The position numbers and the translations under genes were made by a program. Below, piece by piece: positions 11,616 through 23,140 of a stretch of DNA of 64,000 bases. The stretch's first letter is position 1. Each line of letters starts with the position of its first letter. The DNA is taken from the NCBI RefSeq assembly GCF_003265705.1, contig NW_020312785.1, forward strand, positions 23,973,102 to 24,037,101. The letters are read 5' to 3'. Source of the stretch: Callorhinus ursinus (Eukaryota > Chordata > Mammalia > Carnivora > Otariidae). Under the pieces are notes generated by a model. It made no database searches. It saw nothing but the letters and a program-made list of their open reading frames with translations, and was not told the origin of the DNA.

Positions 11616-11851
11616 AAATGTTCCCAACAGAGGGCGCCTGGGTGGCTCAGTTGGTTAAGAGACTGCCTTCGGCTCAGGTCATGACCCTGGAGTCTGGGGA
11701 TCGAGTCCCACATCGGGCTCCCTGCTCAGCAGGGAGTCTGCTTCTCCCTCTGACCCTCTTCCCTCTCATGCTCTCTATCTCTTATTCTCTCTCTCTCAAA
11801 TAAATAAATAAAATCTTTAAAAAAAAGTTAAAAAAAATGTTCCCAACAGAG
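11616..11851 (+). mobile_element. CAN-SINE with 17-bp target-site duplication
   Basis: The insert at about 11633-11834 is flanked by exact 17-bp repeats AAATGTTCCCAACAGAG (11616-11632 and 11835-11851). The head reads GGCGCCTGGGTGGCTCAG. The body carries the 'gagtctgcttctccctctgaccctcttccc' subtype, and the end is AAATAAATAAATAAAATC plus an A-tail. Intact duplications and low divergence indicate a relatively recent insertion. Frames crossing it (11375-11803) are not genes. Confidence 0.96.
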
Positions 11852-11972
11852 CTGAAGTTTTCTCAGAAAAGGTGACATCTAGCTAGTACTAGAAGGATGA
11901 GAAGGATTTTATGCAGTTGGAGAAAAGGGAAGGAAAAGGTGGGTGAAAGGAAGGTCATTCCTGCAAAATGAA

Positions 11973-12011
<39 letters not shown>

Positions 12012-12029
12012 GACACACACACACACACA
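11973..12029. repeat. Compound (TC)n(CA)n microsatellite
   Basis: About 13 TC units followed directly by CA units with one GA interruption. The minus-strand frame over it (11863-12045) is a translation of the repeat. Confidence 0.95.
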
Positions 12030-15000
12030 AAGGACATGTAAACAAAGGAATGAGTGGTTAGGAATAAAGAATGTTACCCGCAGGAGATCATACAGAGTTC
12101 CTTTCCAGACTTAAAGTAATCACAACACTTATCCAATTTTTAGTTATATGCATTATAAAGAGCAAATGCAGAGGGAAGTCTCCTAAGATGCACAACACAA
12201 ATGAATGCGTTTCAGCCTTATAGGAGAAAAGTTTGGGATTTGCTACTAATAAATAACTTGCTTTTAACTTGTTCTCTATAGTTTTAAATCTAGTACCTTT
12301 GGGATCATCCATTGGCAACACTCAGGGCAATTTATTAGTTTCTACAGGTTAACTCTTCTTGTTTTAAGAATACTGAGTATGCAATATGTGATATCCAGAT
12401 CTAGGAAATATTTCAGTCTATTTCTCACAATTAATGCTTTAGATAGGGCTTTTCTCTCTCTAAGTTTGAGTTAGATAATGCCATGCTTTTAAATATCCTT
12501 ATTTTGATGCCTTGTTTTTCAGTGGTGTGACTATGTACCTTAATTAAATTGTGTCTCTTTTCCATTTTTCATATGATAAGCTAGTAAGTATATAATTATC
12601 TTTCTCATAGAGATGTTAAGATAATCATGAAGAATGGGAATGAATGAATGAATGATTGAATGAAGGAAGTAATCCTTGAGTGGCCTGTAAGAAATCCAGG
12701 CACGAATTCAGGTTGTTGTCAATTTCTCTTGCTGATTAGGTTTAAAGCACTAGAATATTTAAACATCCCCTAATGTTGATAATATGTAGTTTATTATTTT
12801 AAGGTCTTTTTACTGAACAGAAGACTCAAGACACTTCTAAGGACAGAAATGGCTAAACTAGCCACTTAAAACCAGGTGCAATTTTAACCAATGTGTGCAG
12901 TGATGTTTGGGAACATTGACTCCTACTCCTTAATAATGATGAGGTGGTTCAAAGTATAATTTCACAAATTATCTCTCCTTCAGATACATGTATTACTTCA
13001 TCTTCCTCAGTGATTTGGTCATGATTTTATCTCAGTCTGAGTGGTGTAATCTTTGATGTATATTTGGATCAAGAGTTGTACACTTTTAAAACCTAATTAC
13101 CATTTAAAGAATTTTTTTGTCATTTTTCTCAGATGCCAAAGTAGTTAAAATAATATTTCCATGATATATACATTTTAGGATGTAATGTAATGGCTATAAT
13201 GTAATGACACATTTTCTTTGTGGCTTGAGGATTCAATTGAAGTGTTTTATTGTCACAGTTGTTACAAACTTTAGTTAAAACTCAGCTACTTGTTTTACTT
13301 ACATAAACTTTTTATGGCAAAAGGAAAAGAGATTTTGTCCATTTGTGCATAAAATGAGAATGACTGAAGTAAAATGTTCTATATTTCTTTCAACTCTAAG
13401 AATGTTTTACTAAATGTGAATGGTTATTCTATTGTAGAGATGGAAGAGAATGGAAGTATAGAGTGAACACAAATATCAAAGGAGAGAGAAAAACTAAGAA
13501 GGACCGTCAATGCTGTAACTGCAGGAAGACAAAAAGCAGAGCCATTTATGTGAAAGAAAGCAGGGAAATAATCACATAAAGGGTCAAGCAGGTGCAGTAA
13601 AGGAGTCAAAAGTACTGTCATGACTGGAAACAGAAAAGGATTAGTCGTCATTTGAATTCAATGCAGTCTTGTGGTTCTTTCATGTGTGTGTTGAGGAAGA
13701 TGAGGAAGGGTGAGTTGAACTCATAGGACATAGTTCTGAATTAAAGGACTGCGCTTGACATATATTACTGGGTAACAACGTGTTTATGGAAAATAGGTAT
13801 TTGGTTTTGTTTTTGTTTTGGATCAAAACCAGACAGTAATATTAGAGAACTCCATCTAAGATTAAAAACATAGTTATGTATTTCTTGGTATCCAAATTTT
13901 GCTAACTCTTATAACAAGAGTTTAGATGCATTACAGTGGGGTAAAAGGCATAAAAGAAGAAAGATGAAATGTTATATATTGTAATAAGAAAACACACCCT
14001 GGACAGCATCACAAAAAATGTACCAATTAAGTTGAAATTTTAAGAATGGGTCAAAGGGAGCAAAGAGTTTTCTGGAAAGAACAATGTGAGCAAAAGCACA
14101 GAACCTGAATGTGCAGCGCTTAGCAAAGGAATGGCAAGTAATTTAATGTAGCATGAAGAGTCCATTAACCACAATGTACTAAACAACTATGTTAACCATA
14201 TTCTTATATGTGTAAAATAAAGAGGGAAATGCATTTTGAAAGGGTTACTTCCAAAACAGTTTAAACAAAAATCTTTGGTTTTTAAAGCTAAATCCTTAGA
14301 TTTCAGGAAAATGATGCTTTGCATTTGTGAAGCACTTTTACATTCTTATTTTTTGTTAAATTATGGCCTTGTTACATAAAAGAATTTGTATGCTGAAGTT
14401 TCTAGAAAGCTGACGTTTTCTTATAAATGAAAACAGCAAATTCTGGATCCCATAGGAAATATTTTGCACTGAGTATTTGGCTGATTCCTACATTATTTGC
14501 ATGGCCACAAAGGATATACATATGATATGCCCGTTTAACATCAGGAAAGACATAACACATGCCTTGTGTGTTATGTCACCATCTCTGTGCTATAAGCAGT
14601 GTGTGATAGCTAAACTGAATTTAAATGGGTGAAACTGAATGTCATCATTTTGCCTGGATGGGTAACTTTCAAGTATACATAAGGAACATGATACAAACTT
14701 TAAAGATTTATTTATTAAAAGAAAAGATAGTCTGTTTTTAGAAAATCCTTAACATTTAAAAAATAGTAACATACACAACTGTCATATATTACTGTAGCAT
14801 TAATATTAATGTTAATATTGTAATACTATTATACTAACATTAATAATAAAACAATCTAATATTAAAGAAGGTGAGTCTACTACCTTATGTAAAAGATTTT
14901 ACATTCCTTGCAAATACGATAATTACTGAGAAAAGTCTATTTATAATATGACTCTTGAATGAAAGAACATTAACTATAAGAGCAATGTATTAATAAATGT

Positions 15001-15439
15001 ATGTTTTTCTCCTAAATTTTAAAATATTAATAAGAAGAAGACTATGCTCTGCAAAGAGCATGATATCTACTATTTTAGTATGATGGCCTGCATGTACTGT
15101 AAAGACAGTAGTACTATTAGTAGACATGTGCTCTGTTGTAACTTCTATAAGATAGATATCTAGTCACATATATATTTGAGGGAATTCTTTTGCATTTCTT
15201 CTTTTGTATTATCTTCACAATTAAACAAACAGAGATCCTATGTAACCCACCGTTAATAATTATTTTATTCACTAAAACAACCTCAAATGTTCACTCTGTC
15301 TTGTGTATCTCCAGGAATGGTGTATGTTTTAGAAGCCCAAAGAAAAGTTTAAAAAATCAAGACATTTATTTCAAAGTAAACATAAAAATGGTGTAGTATT
15401 TGAGTAATCTGCAATCAAACTTGGTTGTCACTTCTGCCC
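12030..15439. other. Long unique AT-rich non-coding stretch
   Basis: About 3.4 kb in which I recognise no gene and no interspersed repeat. A small AATG run lies at 12640-12664. An 11-bp stem with a 7-nt loop lies at 14549-14577 (GACATAACACA / TGTGTTATGTC). The frames at 13424-13651 and 15190-15396 look like chance. Confidence 0.6.
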
Positions 15440-16051
15440 CTTAATTACATTTTCCATACTACCAATTATCTACCTAATGCTCAACCTAGTAGACATTTTC
15501 ATTCTAACCTGTGCTCATGGAAGTATTTGATGCTGCAGAGCCCCTTCTCTTCCCATGATTCTGTCAATGAATGGTACCCTGGATTTTTCCCTTCTCTAGC
15601 CACAGCTTTTAGGTTTCTCTTTCTTGGCTCATGCTGTAAATGGCTCTTCAATGTTCTCACCTCAGCTTTCCTCTCTCACTCCACATAGTGCTGGAACAAT
15701 CTCCTATGATCCCAGGGTTTTAATTATTCTCAATGTGTTGCCCTCCGGATTTAACCCAGACCAAGCTCTTGAAATCTAAATAGACTTACCTAGTTGTCTA
15801 ATGGACAGTTCTACTTGAATAATGAAGCAGGCATTTCAGATTAAACCTTTCTAAAACTGAACGCATATCTATCTTCTCAGTCAGCTGGTTTTTCTCACGC
15901 CTTTCAGATACCATAATGGATCCTTTTCTTTGTGCATTCCCCACATCCAGTCAGTTATGAATTTCTGTTCTCTACCTACCAAGTCTATCCTTTATTTATT
16001 CTCTCTATTCCATTCTTCATATCCTACCTCAGTACACTGTCATCATAGCCC

Positions 16052-16411
16052 TGGGTTATGGGTTGAATGCCTGTGTCCCCCGCCAATTCCTACATTGAAG
16101 ACCTGACCCCCAGTGTGAGGAGATGAGGAGGTAGGATATTTGGGAGGGAACTAGGTTTAGATGAGGTCCTGAGGGTGGAGCCGCCATGGTGGGATTAGTG
16201 CCCTTGTAAAATGAGCAAGAGACATCGGAGCTTTCTCTCTCTGGCATGAGAGGACACAGAAAGAAGGCCCCTGTTCTTTGCAAGCCAGAAAGCTGGCTTT
16301 CACCAGAACTCAATCAGCCTGATGGCCTTTGGACTATGAGAAGTAACTGTCTGGAGTTTAAGGCACACAGCCTAGGGTATTTTGTTACAGCTGCCCATAC
16401 AGACTAAGACA
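16052..16411 (+). mobile_element. MLT1-type solo LTR (ERVL-MaLR)
   Basis: The 360-bp element begins TGGGTTATGGGTTGAATGCC and ends CAGACTAAGACA, with TG...CA termini. Internal words match MLT1: CTGACCCCCAGTGTGAGGAG, GGTTTAGATGAGGTCCTGAG, GATTAGTGCCCTTGTAAAAT and GAGGACACAGAAAGAAGG. No internal retroviral sequence follows it, so it is a solo LTR. Flanking 5-bp duplications are not clear. The frame at 16056-16313 (minus) is non-coding noise across it. Confidence 0.8.
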
Positions 16412-16667
16412 TCCTGGATTCTTAGAAAAACCATCTAACTGCTGTCTTTTTAAAGACAAAATGATATTTAAAAGTATTTAGCTGATTTCTAATTCCAATA
16501 TTTAAAATCTTAATAGTTTTCCATCATTCTTGTGAGAAAACTGCAAATCTTTCAAACGGTCCTGGCCTCATCATTTGCCACTATCACCTTCACATTTTAT
16601 AGTTCTGCTAGCAATATGGATGCACGCAACAGCAAACATTCTACAGTGCTATGTACACCACATATTC

Positions 16668-16867
16668 TTTTTTTTTTTAAATTAGTTATTTTATAGAGAG
16701 AGAGAAAGAGAGCATGAGCAGGGGGAGAGGCAGAGGAAGAGGGAGAGAAGCAGGCTCCCCCGGTGAGCACAGAACCCAATGCAGGGCTCCATCTTAAGAC
16801 CCTGAGATCATGACCTGAGCCAAGATCAAGAGTCAGACACTTAACCCACTGAGCCACGGAGGCGCCG
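16668..16867 (-). mobile_element. CAN-SINE, diverged
   Basis: Minus-strand CAN-SINE: reverse complement of GGCGCCTCCGTGGCTCAGTG, then the GTCATGATCTCAGGGTC region and a GA-rich body. It is more diverged than the 11633 copy. It interrupts the L2 piece. A target duplication is uncertain (short CACCA-like words on both sides). Confidence 0.85.
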
Positions 16868-17436
16868 CACCAGATCCCAGGTATTAAATGCCAAATTCTC
16901 CTCTTGACTGGATGGTGATATTGGAAAAATTATTAGTGACTCTAGTGTCCATTTTCCTCAACTGATTTAAGGATAAATCACAGTTGTCAGTACCTAATAA
17001 GCATTCATAAATACTAGGCACTGTTGTTATTATAGTAACTATCATTATTCCTTTCCATTCCCTAGTTGAGTATACTGTATAATATCTATGCAACTTCGCA
17101 AATGCTGTTCCCCTTGCCAGTAATGTTTTATCTTTAAACTTCCCTCCTTTTGTCTGGCTAACTCTTATTTGCCCTTCAGGTCTCAGTTTAGAACCCCTTC
17201 TTCCATGAAACCATCGATGATTCCTTAAGTCTGGAGCAATAGCTCTTTTAAATTAGTAGAATCCTGTGTTATTCATGCTTACTCTCCTTTACGGTTTGTT
17301 TTTCCCAAGTCCCCAGTAACTAAACATTTTTTTTTTAAAATAGAACTGCTTCTTGGTCACTGTTGGTATCTTCAGTTTTTGAACACTGCTTGAAATATAA
17401 GTACATCTGGTATTTACTTGTGACATAAATGTGGAA

Positions 17437-17469
17437 TGTGGAATAAATGGATGATCCATTTATTCCACA
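17437..17469. repeat. 33-bp near-perfect palindrome
   Basis: The 16-bp arm TGTGGAATAAATGGAT (17437-17452) is the exact reverse complement of ATCCATTTATTCCACA (17454-17469), with one spacer base. The 10-mer CCACAGGAAT follows as a direct repeat at 17465-17474 and 17481-17490. The palindrome sits just past the L2 3' end, so it may have arisen from the L2 terminal repeats or from a local fold-back event. Confidence 0.9.
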
Positions 17470-17807
17470 GGAATTATCATCCACAGGAATGATCCACTTT
17501 AGAGACTATCTTTACAAATTCCTGCAATTGCACATGAGACCTAAAAATCATCTAATGGAATCTAGTAGAATCAAAAATGGATCTGGAACAAACACAAATT
17601 CACAGAGAAGATTAACAATCAATCAATCAATCAATCCACTCTTTGACCTTTATATTATCACTTCCACAAGCCATCAGAGAGCATGGACAAGGGGTCCATG
17701 AACTACCAGGAAAATTCTATTAATCTACATGAGAGATCAAAAATGGAATGGAGGTCAAACTAAGAAATCAAAAAGAGGAAAGAGATAACACACCAAAAAG
17801 TGACTCT

Positions 17808-17838
<31 letters not shown>

Positions 17839-18219
17839 AAGATAAATGCTTTCAAAGAAGCTGTTATATTCCCCAAACACAGATACTACCATGGCCCACA
17901 CACTTGGAAACTTTTAATTCAATGTTTGGTGTTTTCTTCTAGTTCCACTGATTAAACTCAATAAATTGGAATGTGCAGTAGAGTATTTAAGAAGCATATT
18001 TTAAATGTCAAAATTTATTTTTCAGTTCCTCAAGCCTTAATTTTGGCTTCCCAAACCTCGTTCTTCATTCACAAGCTATAAAATTTCCTTTAAGACTTGT
18101 TTAATGGTAGTGTAGAAGGAGTTCACCATTTAATAGGATTGGCTGTTCTCCTAAGTACAAAGGACTTCCTTCCACCGACTCATCCAGCTGCCTGGCCCCG
18201 TTCACTTCTCATTTCCACT
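17470..18219. other. Unique DNA with AATC and CA microsatellites
   Basis: Contains a short AATC run (17619-17636) and a pure CA run (17811-17838). No gene or transposon is recognised. The frames at 17447-17701 and 17748-17942 run through these repeats. Confidence 0.65.
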
Positions 18220-18325
18220 CTCCATTGCCTCAGTTCCTCAAGGGAAAAAAATATCTGCCTACCTCCTAGAGGTGTTGCAAGGATTAATAAATCGCAAAGC
18301 ACACTGAAAAATTTGGATAAAATAT
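18220..18325 (+). repeat. MIR fragment
   Basis: CATTGCCTCAGTTCCTCAAG, then TGCCTACCTCCTAGAGGTGT, TGCAAGGATTAATAAATCGC and AAAGCACACTGAAAAA follow MIR sense order ('cctcagtttcctcatctg ... cctacctcatagggttgttgtgaggattaaatga ... aaagcgctt'). Confidence 0.65.
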
Positions 18326-18329
18326 ACTC

Positions 18330-18760
18330 TGACACACTGAAGTATTACCATGACCACAAGTATCATTTCCAGATGCCGCAGCTTCAAGGACAAAGAGAGC
18401 AGGTCTGGAAATCTCATCCGAGCCTCCCACATGGAGGGTTATTGCCAGGCCAAAGAGTTACATTTTGATATTTAAATATCAGTGGTTTTATATCAAAGCC
18501 ATCTTGCTGAGAGAGATTTTGTCTGAACACATAAAGCGCTCGAATTGGCACAACAAAAGGCAACAGCCCTGAATCATTAAGACTTTATAACCGCAAGCAA
18601 CAGGATTCCCCGGAAAGAGTTTATCTCTATTAGAAATCAAAGAGAACTTCCCTTTCTCTTTAAACAGATAACTCAAAATTATAAATGGTCAGCTTCAGCC
18701 GACGGACGGCCTCTTTATGTAGTCAAGTGGGTCACAAATGCCTTGAAACTTGAGAAGTCT
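18330..18760. other. Non-repetitive CpG-containing block, candidate conserved non-coding element
   Basis: No repeat family fits this block. It holds the 16-bp perfect palindrome TGATATTTAAATATCA (18466-18481). Between 18530 and 18710 there are seven CpGs (in AAGCGCTCGAA, AACCGCAAG, TTCCCCGGAA, CAGCCGACGGACGGCC), an unusual density for this AT-rich, CpG-poor window. CpG retention in non-repeat DNA is often a mark of a constrained or unmethylated regulatory element. The TTCCCCGGAA word resembles a STAT6-type site, but that is only a motif match. No coding frame is evident. Confidence 0.4.
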
Positions 18761-19214
18761 CAGTGAAAGGGATATTGAATTTGGGTTAGTGCTCCCAAGT
18801 GAATCTTAGCAAGATTTTTGTCTGGAAAAATCTTGATTTTAGATGTGTGCAGACATTGTTTCAAGAAATTCATTTTTAACTCAGATATAGAAATGTATAC
18901 GGTAAGTGAATATCAGTGAAACCATGGATCCCAGCACTATGTGGTCCCCTATATTTGCACTTCAGTGTTTTTATCAATACAAACTGTTGTTGCTTGGGTG
19001 TTCGTTTTATTTTTTGACCACAGGTGCAGAGAGTTGGGTCAATCATATCTCACAGTCCCTGGCACAACAGATTATTGGTAGTGTGAGATGCACCTTGTAT
19101 TTGGCTCATTTATTTTTTTGTATGTTTCTTTCTATCCCCACTCCCTGTGGTGATATCCCTCCCCTCACTGAGGCAGTCAACCTAATGTATTTGATGGCTA
19201 TCCTTTTATTTTAA
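18761..19214. other. Unique non-coding DNA
   Basis: No repeat recognised. The 102-codon plus frame at 18906-19214 has no family resemblance and no coding signature that I can see. Confidence 0.55.
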
Positions 19215-19960
19215 TGTGTTCTCATAAAACGTGGTGATATTGTGTTCATATACTTTAACACACAGAAATTACATTTGCTGTGGATGTTTTTCTTATTCCC
19301 TTTCACTCAGCATTATGTTTTAAAGATCTGCCCCTATTGCTGTAGGAATGTCCACTATGTTGTCTCTAACTCTCATGTAGCATTTTAATGTGGGCAGCCT
19401 CCACCCTTTCCCTGCCTATCCCCCAGTGATAGGCACCTAGTTGACCTCCAACTCCTTGCGAGCACAAATAGCACCATGAAGAACATCCCTATATGTGTTC
19501 CATCACAGCCTGTATGAGCATTCCTCCAGGATGTGTTCTGTGGTGGGTTGTGGGCTTATCGTAGGAACGTGGACTTAATTGGATTAAAACTGCCACAGAT
19601 TGCTTTTCAGGATGACTGCATGGTTGTTCACTCCGTGTGGGAGATTTTCTACTTCCTACTACTCCTTCCAACACTTGGCATTATCTGGCTTTCTACACTG
19701 TGCTGATCTTGTGAGTGGAAAGTGATATGCTATTGTTGTTTTAATTAGCATGCCTCTAATTCCTAATGGGTTTGAGCATATTTCATATTTGTTAGCCTTT
19801 TGGGTTTACAACACTGCAAATTGCTTTTTTATAACTTTGCCCATATGTTGCTTATGGTTCCCACCTTTTTTCTTGTTCTTGTTCTTGCCCACCCCCCCAC
19901 CCCCCAGTTTGGAAAGATTACTTTTGTATTGTAGATCTAAATCCCCTCTGGGTTTTTGAC
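19215..19960 (-). repeat. Ancient LINE-1 (L1M-type), antisense
   Basis: The plus strand reads as a decayed reverse complement of L1 ORF2/3' sequence. Words such as 'ttttaaagatctgcccctattg', 'tggaaagtgatatgctattgttg', TTTTAATTAGCATGCCTC and GGGTTTGAGCATATTTCATA match the L1M pattern ('ttttaatttgcatttctcttattatgagtgaggttgagcat'). The CT-rich 19869-19906 tract follows. Highly diverged, no frame intact. Confidence 0.6.
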
Positions 19961-21982
19961 TTTCTTAGTGTGTCTTCTCGAAATCTTTCATCTCTCTTAA
20001 CTTTTCTCATGGGCTCCTTCCTTGAACAGAATCTTTAGGGTACAGTAACGGCTCTCAAACAGCAAATAGAATCATTAGCTTAAAGAATACAGGAAATATT
20101 GATGTTTGCAGATGACTCTTCTCTGGGACATACATGTAAGAGGGAAGATATTATTTAAAGAGATAAAAAGAAGTTTGACAGATTGACAATTAGCCTAAAG
20201 ATGGCTGAGAGGATGATTATTTGCCTTTTTTGGTAATAAGAAAAAAAGTTACTGCCAAATTACTCTGCTTACTGGCTAGAACATTAACTAAAATACAAAA
20301 TAACTTAGTTACATATACATATATTTAACTTTATGGTGTACATCTAAAATTAGAGAATATGGAATACTTTACAAATTAAATATTTTTAGTAATTAATAAA
20401 AACTAAAATATTTTCAGAAATATTTGCAGTATGAATTCCCTTCTTTACATATTCAAAATGAAGTAAGATAGTAAAAACACACATACACACATACACTCAC
20501 AATCACTGACAGTCAATAAAACATGCCATTTTGAAATTTTAAATTTATCAAACTTATGAAAATTAATGTTTTACCCCACAAAAATTCAGCATAAAAACAT
20601 TCTTGTGCTATCCTCTTTTACCCATTAAAAAAGTATTTGGAGAACAAAACACCAGAAAAAAAACTTTTGATAAGAATAAAGAGGAAAGACAAGAATTCAT
20701 GGGGAAAGACAAAATTCTGTTTTTAACACTCAGTAAGCTTTCGTATGACCTAAGAGTCAAGATTTCCACAAAACTAACCCCCAGATTCAGCAAGTGAATG
20801 GGCTATTAATCTGTTGCCTAAAAGGAAGTTGGGCTTTTGAGTCTACTTGCTGAAAGAACTCTCAATTAAAATTTTCATTTGCTTAGGGAGTGGTTCGATC
20901 TGTCTCTTCAAGTTATATGACTATAAATGAATATAAACCACAGGAAAGTAGGTACTTCCTTCACCAATAACTTCTGGCTCTTAATCTTATCAGTAGCCAA
21001 CATGGCCCTGAAAAACCTGCCTTCAAGTCATATCCTCTTCATACTTTGCCTCAAAGTCCTCCCTGATTCTTAATTTATACATCATTGTATACATACAACA
21101 ATATACTTTCAGTTTCTTAAAGTTCTCTGTTTTATGTTTCCCCAAATCCGACATAATATAAAAACGCTTTCTCTTCTAATATTTTTCCCGTTGTCATATT
21201 CCCAAGGCCATAGATTCTAATCTGTGGAGAGTATAAAGGTGAGGAGCAAATATTTTAGAATAAAGGAACCCATGTCCTTATTAGTAGTTGTAAGTCAGAC
21301 ACTTACCTCATTCCTCTATTTTAAAAAAAGTTTCTGGGCTTCTGTTAACTTCCTTCCACCATTGTCTAGTTATTTCACCTGCTAAAGAATCACCTTAGAC
21401 CAATTGTTCACTTGCTCTGCTCCTACAGTCTATGTATTATGGGTAAATCTGACCCGGGCTCCACTCAGATCAGGTGACATGAAACATTAGACTAACTCAT
21501 CCTAGTACGCTAACCAGTTAGATCATGCATCACACTGGTCTTATTCTGATTCTACCTTCAACCAATAGCCTTCAGGTTATCAGTTGTCTTTCTAGAAATG
21601 TCACAGGGAAAGATGATATATAATACTCAATTATGGTATATCCTCAATATTGCCTGTTAACAATATCGCAGTTAAAGTTCTGGATAAAATTTAAAACACA
21701 GGTTGCATGTGTGTGAATGTATTTAGTTAGTTTTTAAAAATTACATTTGAGTCCAGTGAAAAAGTTGAAGACTCCGCCTTGAAATAGGAAGACATCAATT
21801 TACTAACACCTGTTTGCTCCCACCAATAGGTGACTGGCCTCCACAGATGATACTTTTCTCATGTTAGGATATAAATGCCAGAGATACTGATTATGCTGAG
21901 TTTAGAGGTGAGCAAAGTAATGGAACATGCTTATTTTACCCGAAGTTTTTTTTTTTTTTTTATCAATAATTGGCAGGAAATT
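19961..21982. other. Unique AT-rich non-coding DNA
   Basis: About 2 kb with no recognised repeat or gene. A CA-type imperfect run lies at 20478-20502 and a T-run at 21946-21961. The frames at 20603-20797 on both strands are chance overlaps. Confidence 0.6.
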
Positions 21983-22010
21983 TTTTTTCTTTTCTTATGT
22001 TTTTAAATAT

Positions 22011-22049
<39 letters not shown>

Positions 22050-22227
22050 TGAGAGAGCACTTGCGCACACAAGCCAGAAGGGGAAAGGAAGAGGGAGAGA
22101 GAATCTCTGTGCTGTGTGCAGAGCCCGGTGAGGGGCTCCATCTCAGAACACTGAGATAGCGACCTGAGATCATGACCTAAGCCAAAACCAAGTCAATGCT
22201 CAACATGCTGCACACCAGGTGCCGCCG
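21983..22227 (-). mobile_element. CAN-SINE, old, with an expanded ATTT tail
   Basis: The minus-strand head is diverged (reverse complement of a GGCACCTGGTGTGCAG-like start). The middle GATCATGACCTAAGCC and GAGCCCGGTGAGGGGCTC words are CAN-SINE. The tail has expanded into about ten ATTT units (22009-22050). It belongs to an older subfamily than the 11633 type. No target duplication can be read. Confidence 0.8.
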
Positions 22228-22939
22228 GCATCAAGTTTTCTAACACAGACTTATTTGCCAAAACTCTTTATGCTTCTCCATGTAAATGCTGATGGTGCAC
22301 ACAGGAACATTTGATTAGCTTTTCCTGCGGGAGGCAGGAAAAACTACACAGAAACACATCATGCTTCATCTGCCCTTTGAAAGACCAGAGGGAGTTAGTC
22401 AGAAAGGAGAACTTAGGGAGAATGAAAATTTTAAAGGACATGGATTGTTGGGAATCAGTGGAAAGTTAAATGTGAGTAAGGGTTTCAAAAGAAGGGGAAC
22501 AATATGATTCTGAATTATATGTTGTAGTCAGCTTAACGGGTTTGTATATCAAGTTAAGGAGTCTAAACTTAATCCAATAATCAATAGGAAGAAACAGAAA
22601 ACAGAGAAATATATCATCAAATTCACTATTATTGCACAATATCTCAGAACCATGTGAAGGAAAAAGCTGGGGGCAGCACAAGCAAATATGAAGTTGCTCA
22701 GAGATTGGGGTCAAAGATGCTGAGGGCCTAGATCTCAGTTTGGCAGTAGGGCTGAAAAGCATGGTCAGAGTGCAAAACCATTTCTTTGTTAGAAACAACT
22801 GTTAACAATTTATAATAACAGAATCATCAAATTTTTGAGATGAAAAGCCAGTTAGAGATCATCAGGCCCAAGGTCCTCTATTTTGAATTGAGAATACCAT
22901 AGTCTTAGAGGATACATGATTTGATTAGGAGATTATGGA
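22228..22939. other. Mostly unique DNA
   Basis: 22228-22827 shows no repeat, although the 110-codon minus frame (22466-22798) falls here without any recognisable family. 22828-22930 (GCCAGTTAGAGATCATCAGG and following) resembles the start of an old interspersed repeat of the MIR/hAT age class, but I cannot name it. Confidence 0.5.
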
Positions 22940-23140
22940 GGTAGGACCCAAAGCCTACCAGTTTCACTTATAAACTGTAAGATCCTGGATTAGATAATTA
23001 ATTTTTCCATGTGCCCATTTCATCACCCACATAACATGTAGATAACAATATCTACCTTTTATCAATATATGGGAAATACCTAATATTGGGCCTGAATAAG
23101 AGGGGACTAAGTAAATATTAACTTTCATTGTTGAATAATT
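22940..23140 (+). repeat. MIR SINE
   Basis: AGTTTCACTTATAAACTG, AGATCCTGGATTAGATAATT, ATGTAGATAACAATATCTAC and a TAAGTAAATATTAACTTTC end follow the MIR sense order, ending in the usual 'aaatgttagctatt' type terminus. Confidence 0.65.

Larger units (their letters stand above)
15440..17436 (+). repeat. Decayed L2 LINE in sense, split by an MLT1 LTR and a SINE
   Basis: Three collinear pieces (15440-16051, 16412-16667, 16868-17436) follow the order of the L2 ORF2 C-terminal region and 3' UTR. Words include CCTTTCTAAAACTGAACGC, CCCCACATCCAGTCAGTTAT, CCTGGATTCTTAGAAAAACC, 'gttttccatcattcttgtgag', and finally CTGGCTAACTCTTATTTGCC with CTTCAGGTCTCAGTTTAG. L2 here is a CR1-clade LINE; its reading frame is destroyed. 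The family assignment rests on my memory of the consensus. Confidence 0.6.

Noticed and set aside
11633..11720. tRNA-like sequence with A- and B-box words
   Set aside because: It is the tRNA-Lys-derived head of a SINE. No complete cloverleaf is present here or in the other SINE heads, so no tRNA gene is called.
16052..16411. MLT1 LTR as a sign of a larger provirus
   Set aside because: L2 sequence continues on both sides and there is no second LTR or internal retroviral sequence, so it is a solo LTR.
18906..19214. 102-codon frame as a membrane protein gene
   Set aside because: Hydrophobic content follows from T-rich sequence, no family is recognised, and the frame ends where an ancient L1 remnant begins.
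22009..22050. Regular ATTT units as a possible spaced repeat array such as CRISPR
   Set aside because: Units are contiguous without spacers and form the expanded tail of a SINE. CRISPR arrays are not expected in this vertebrate DNA, and none was seen.
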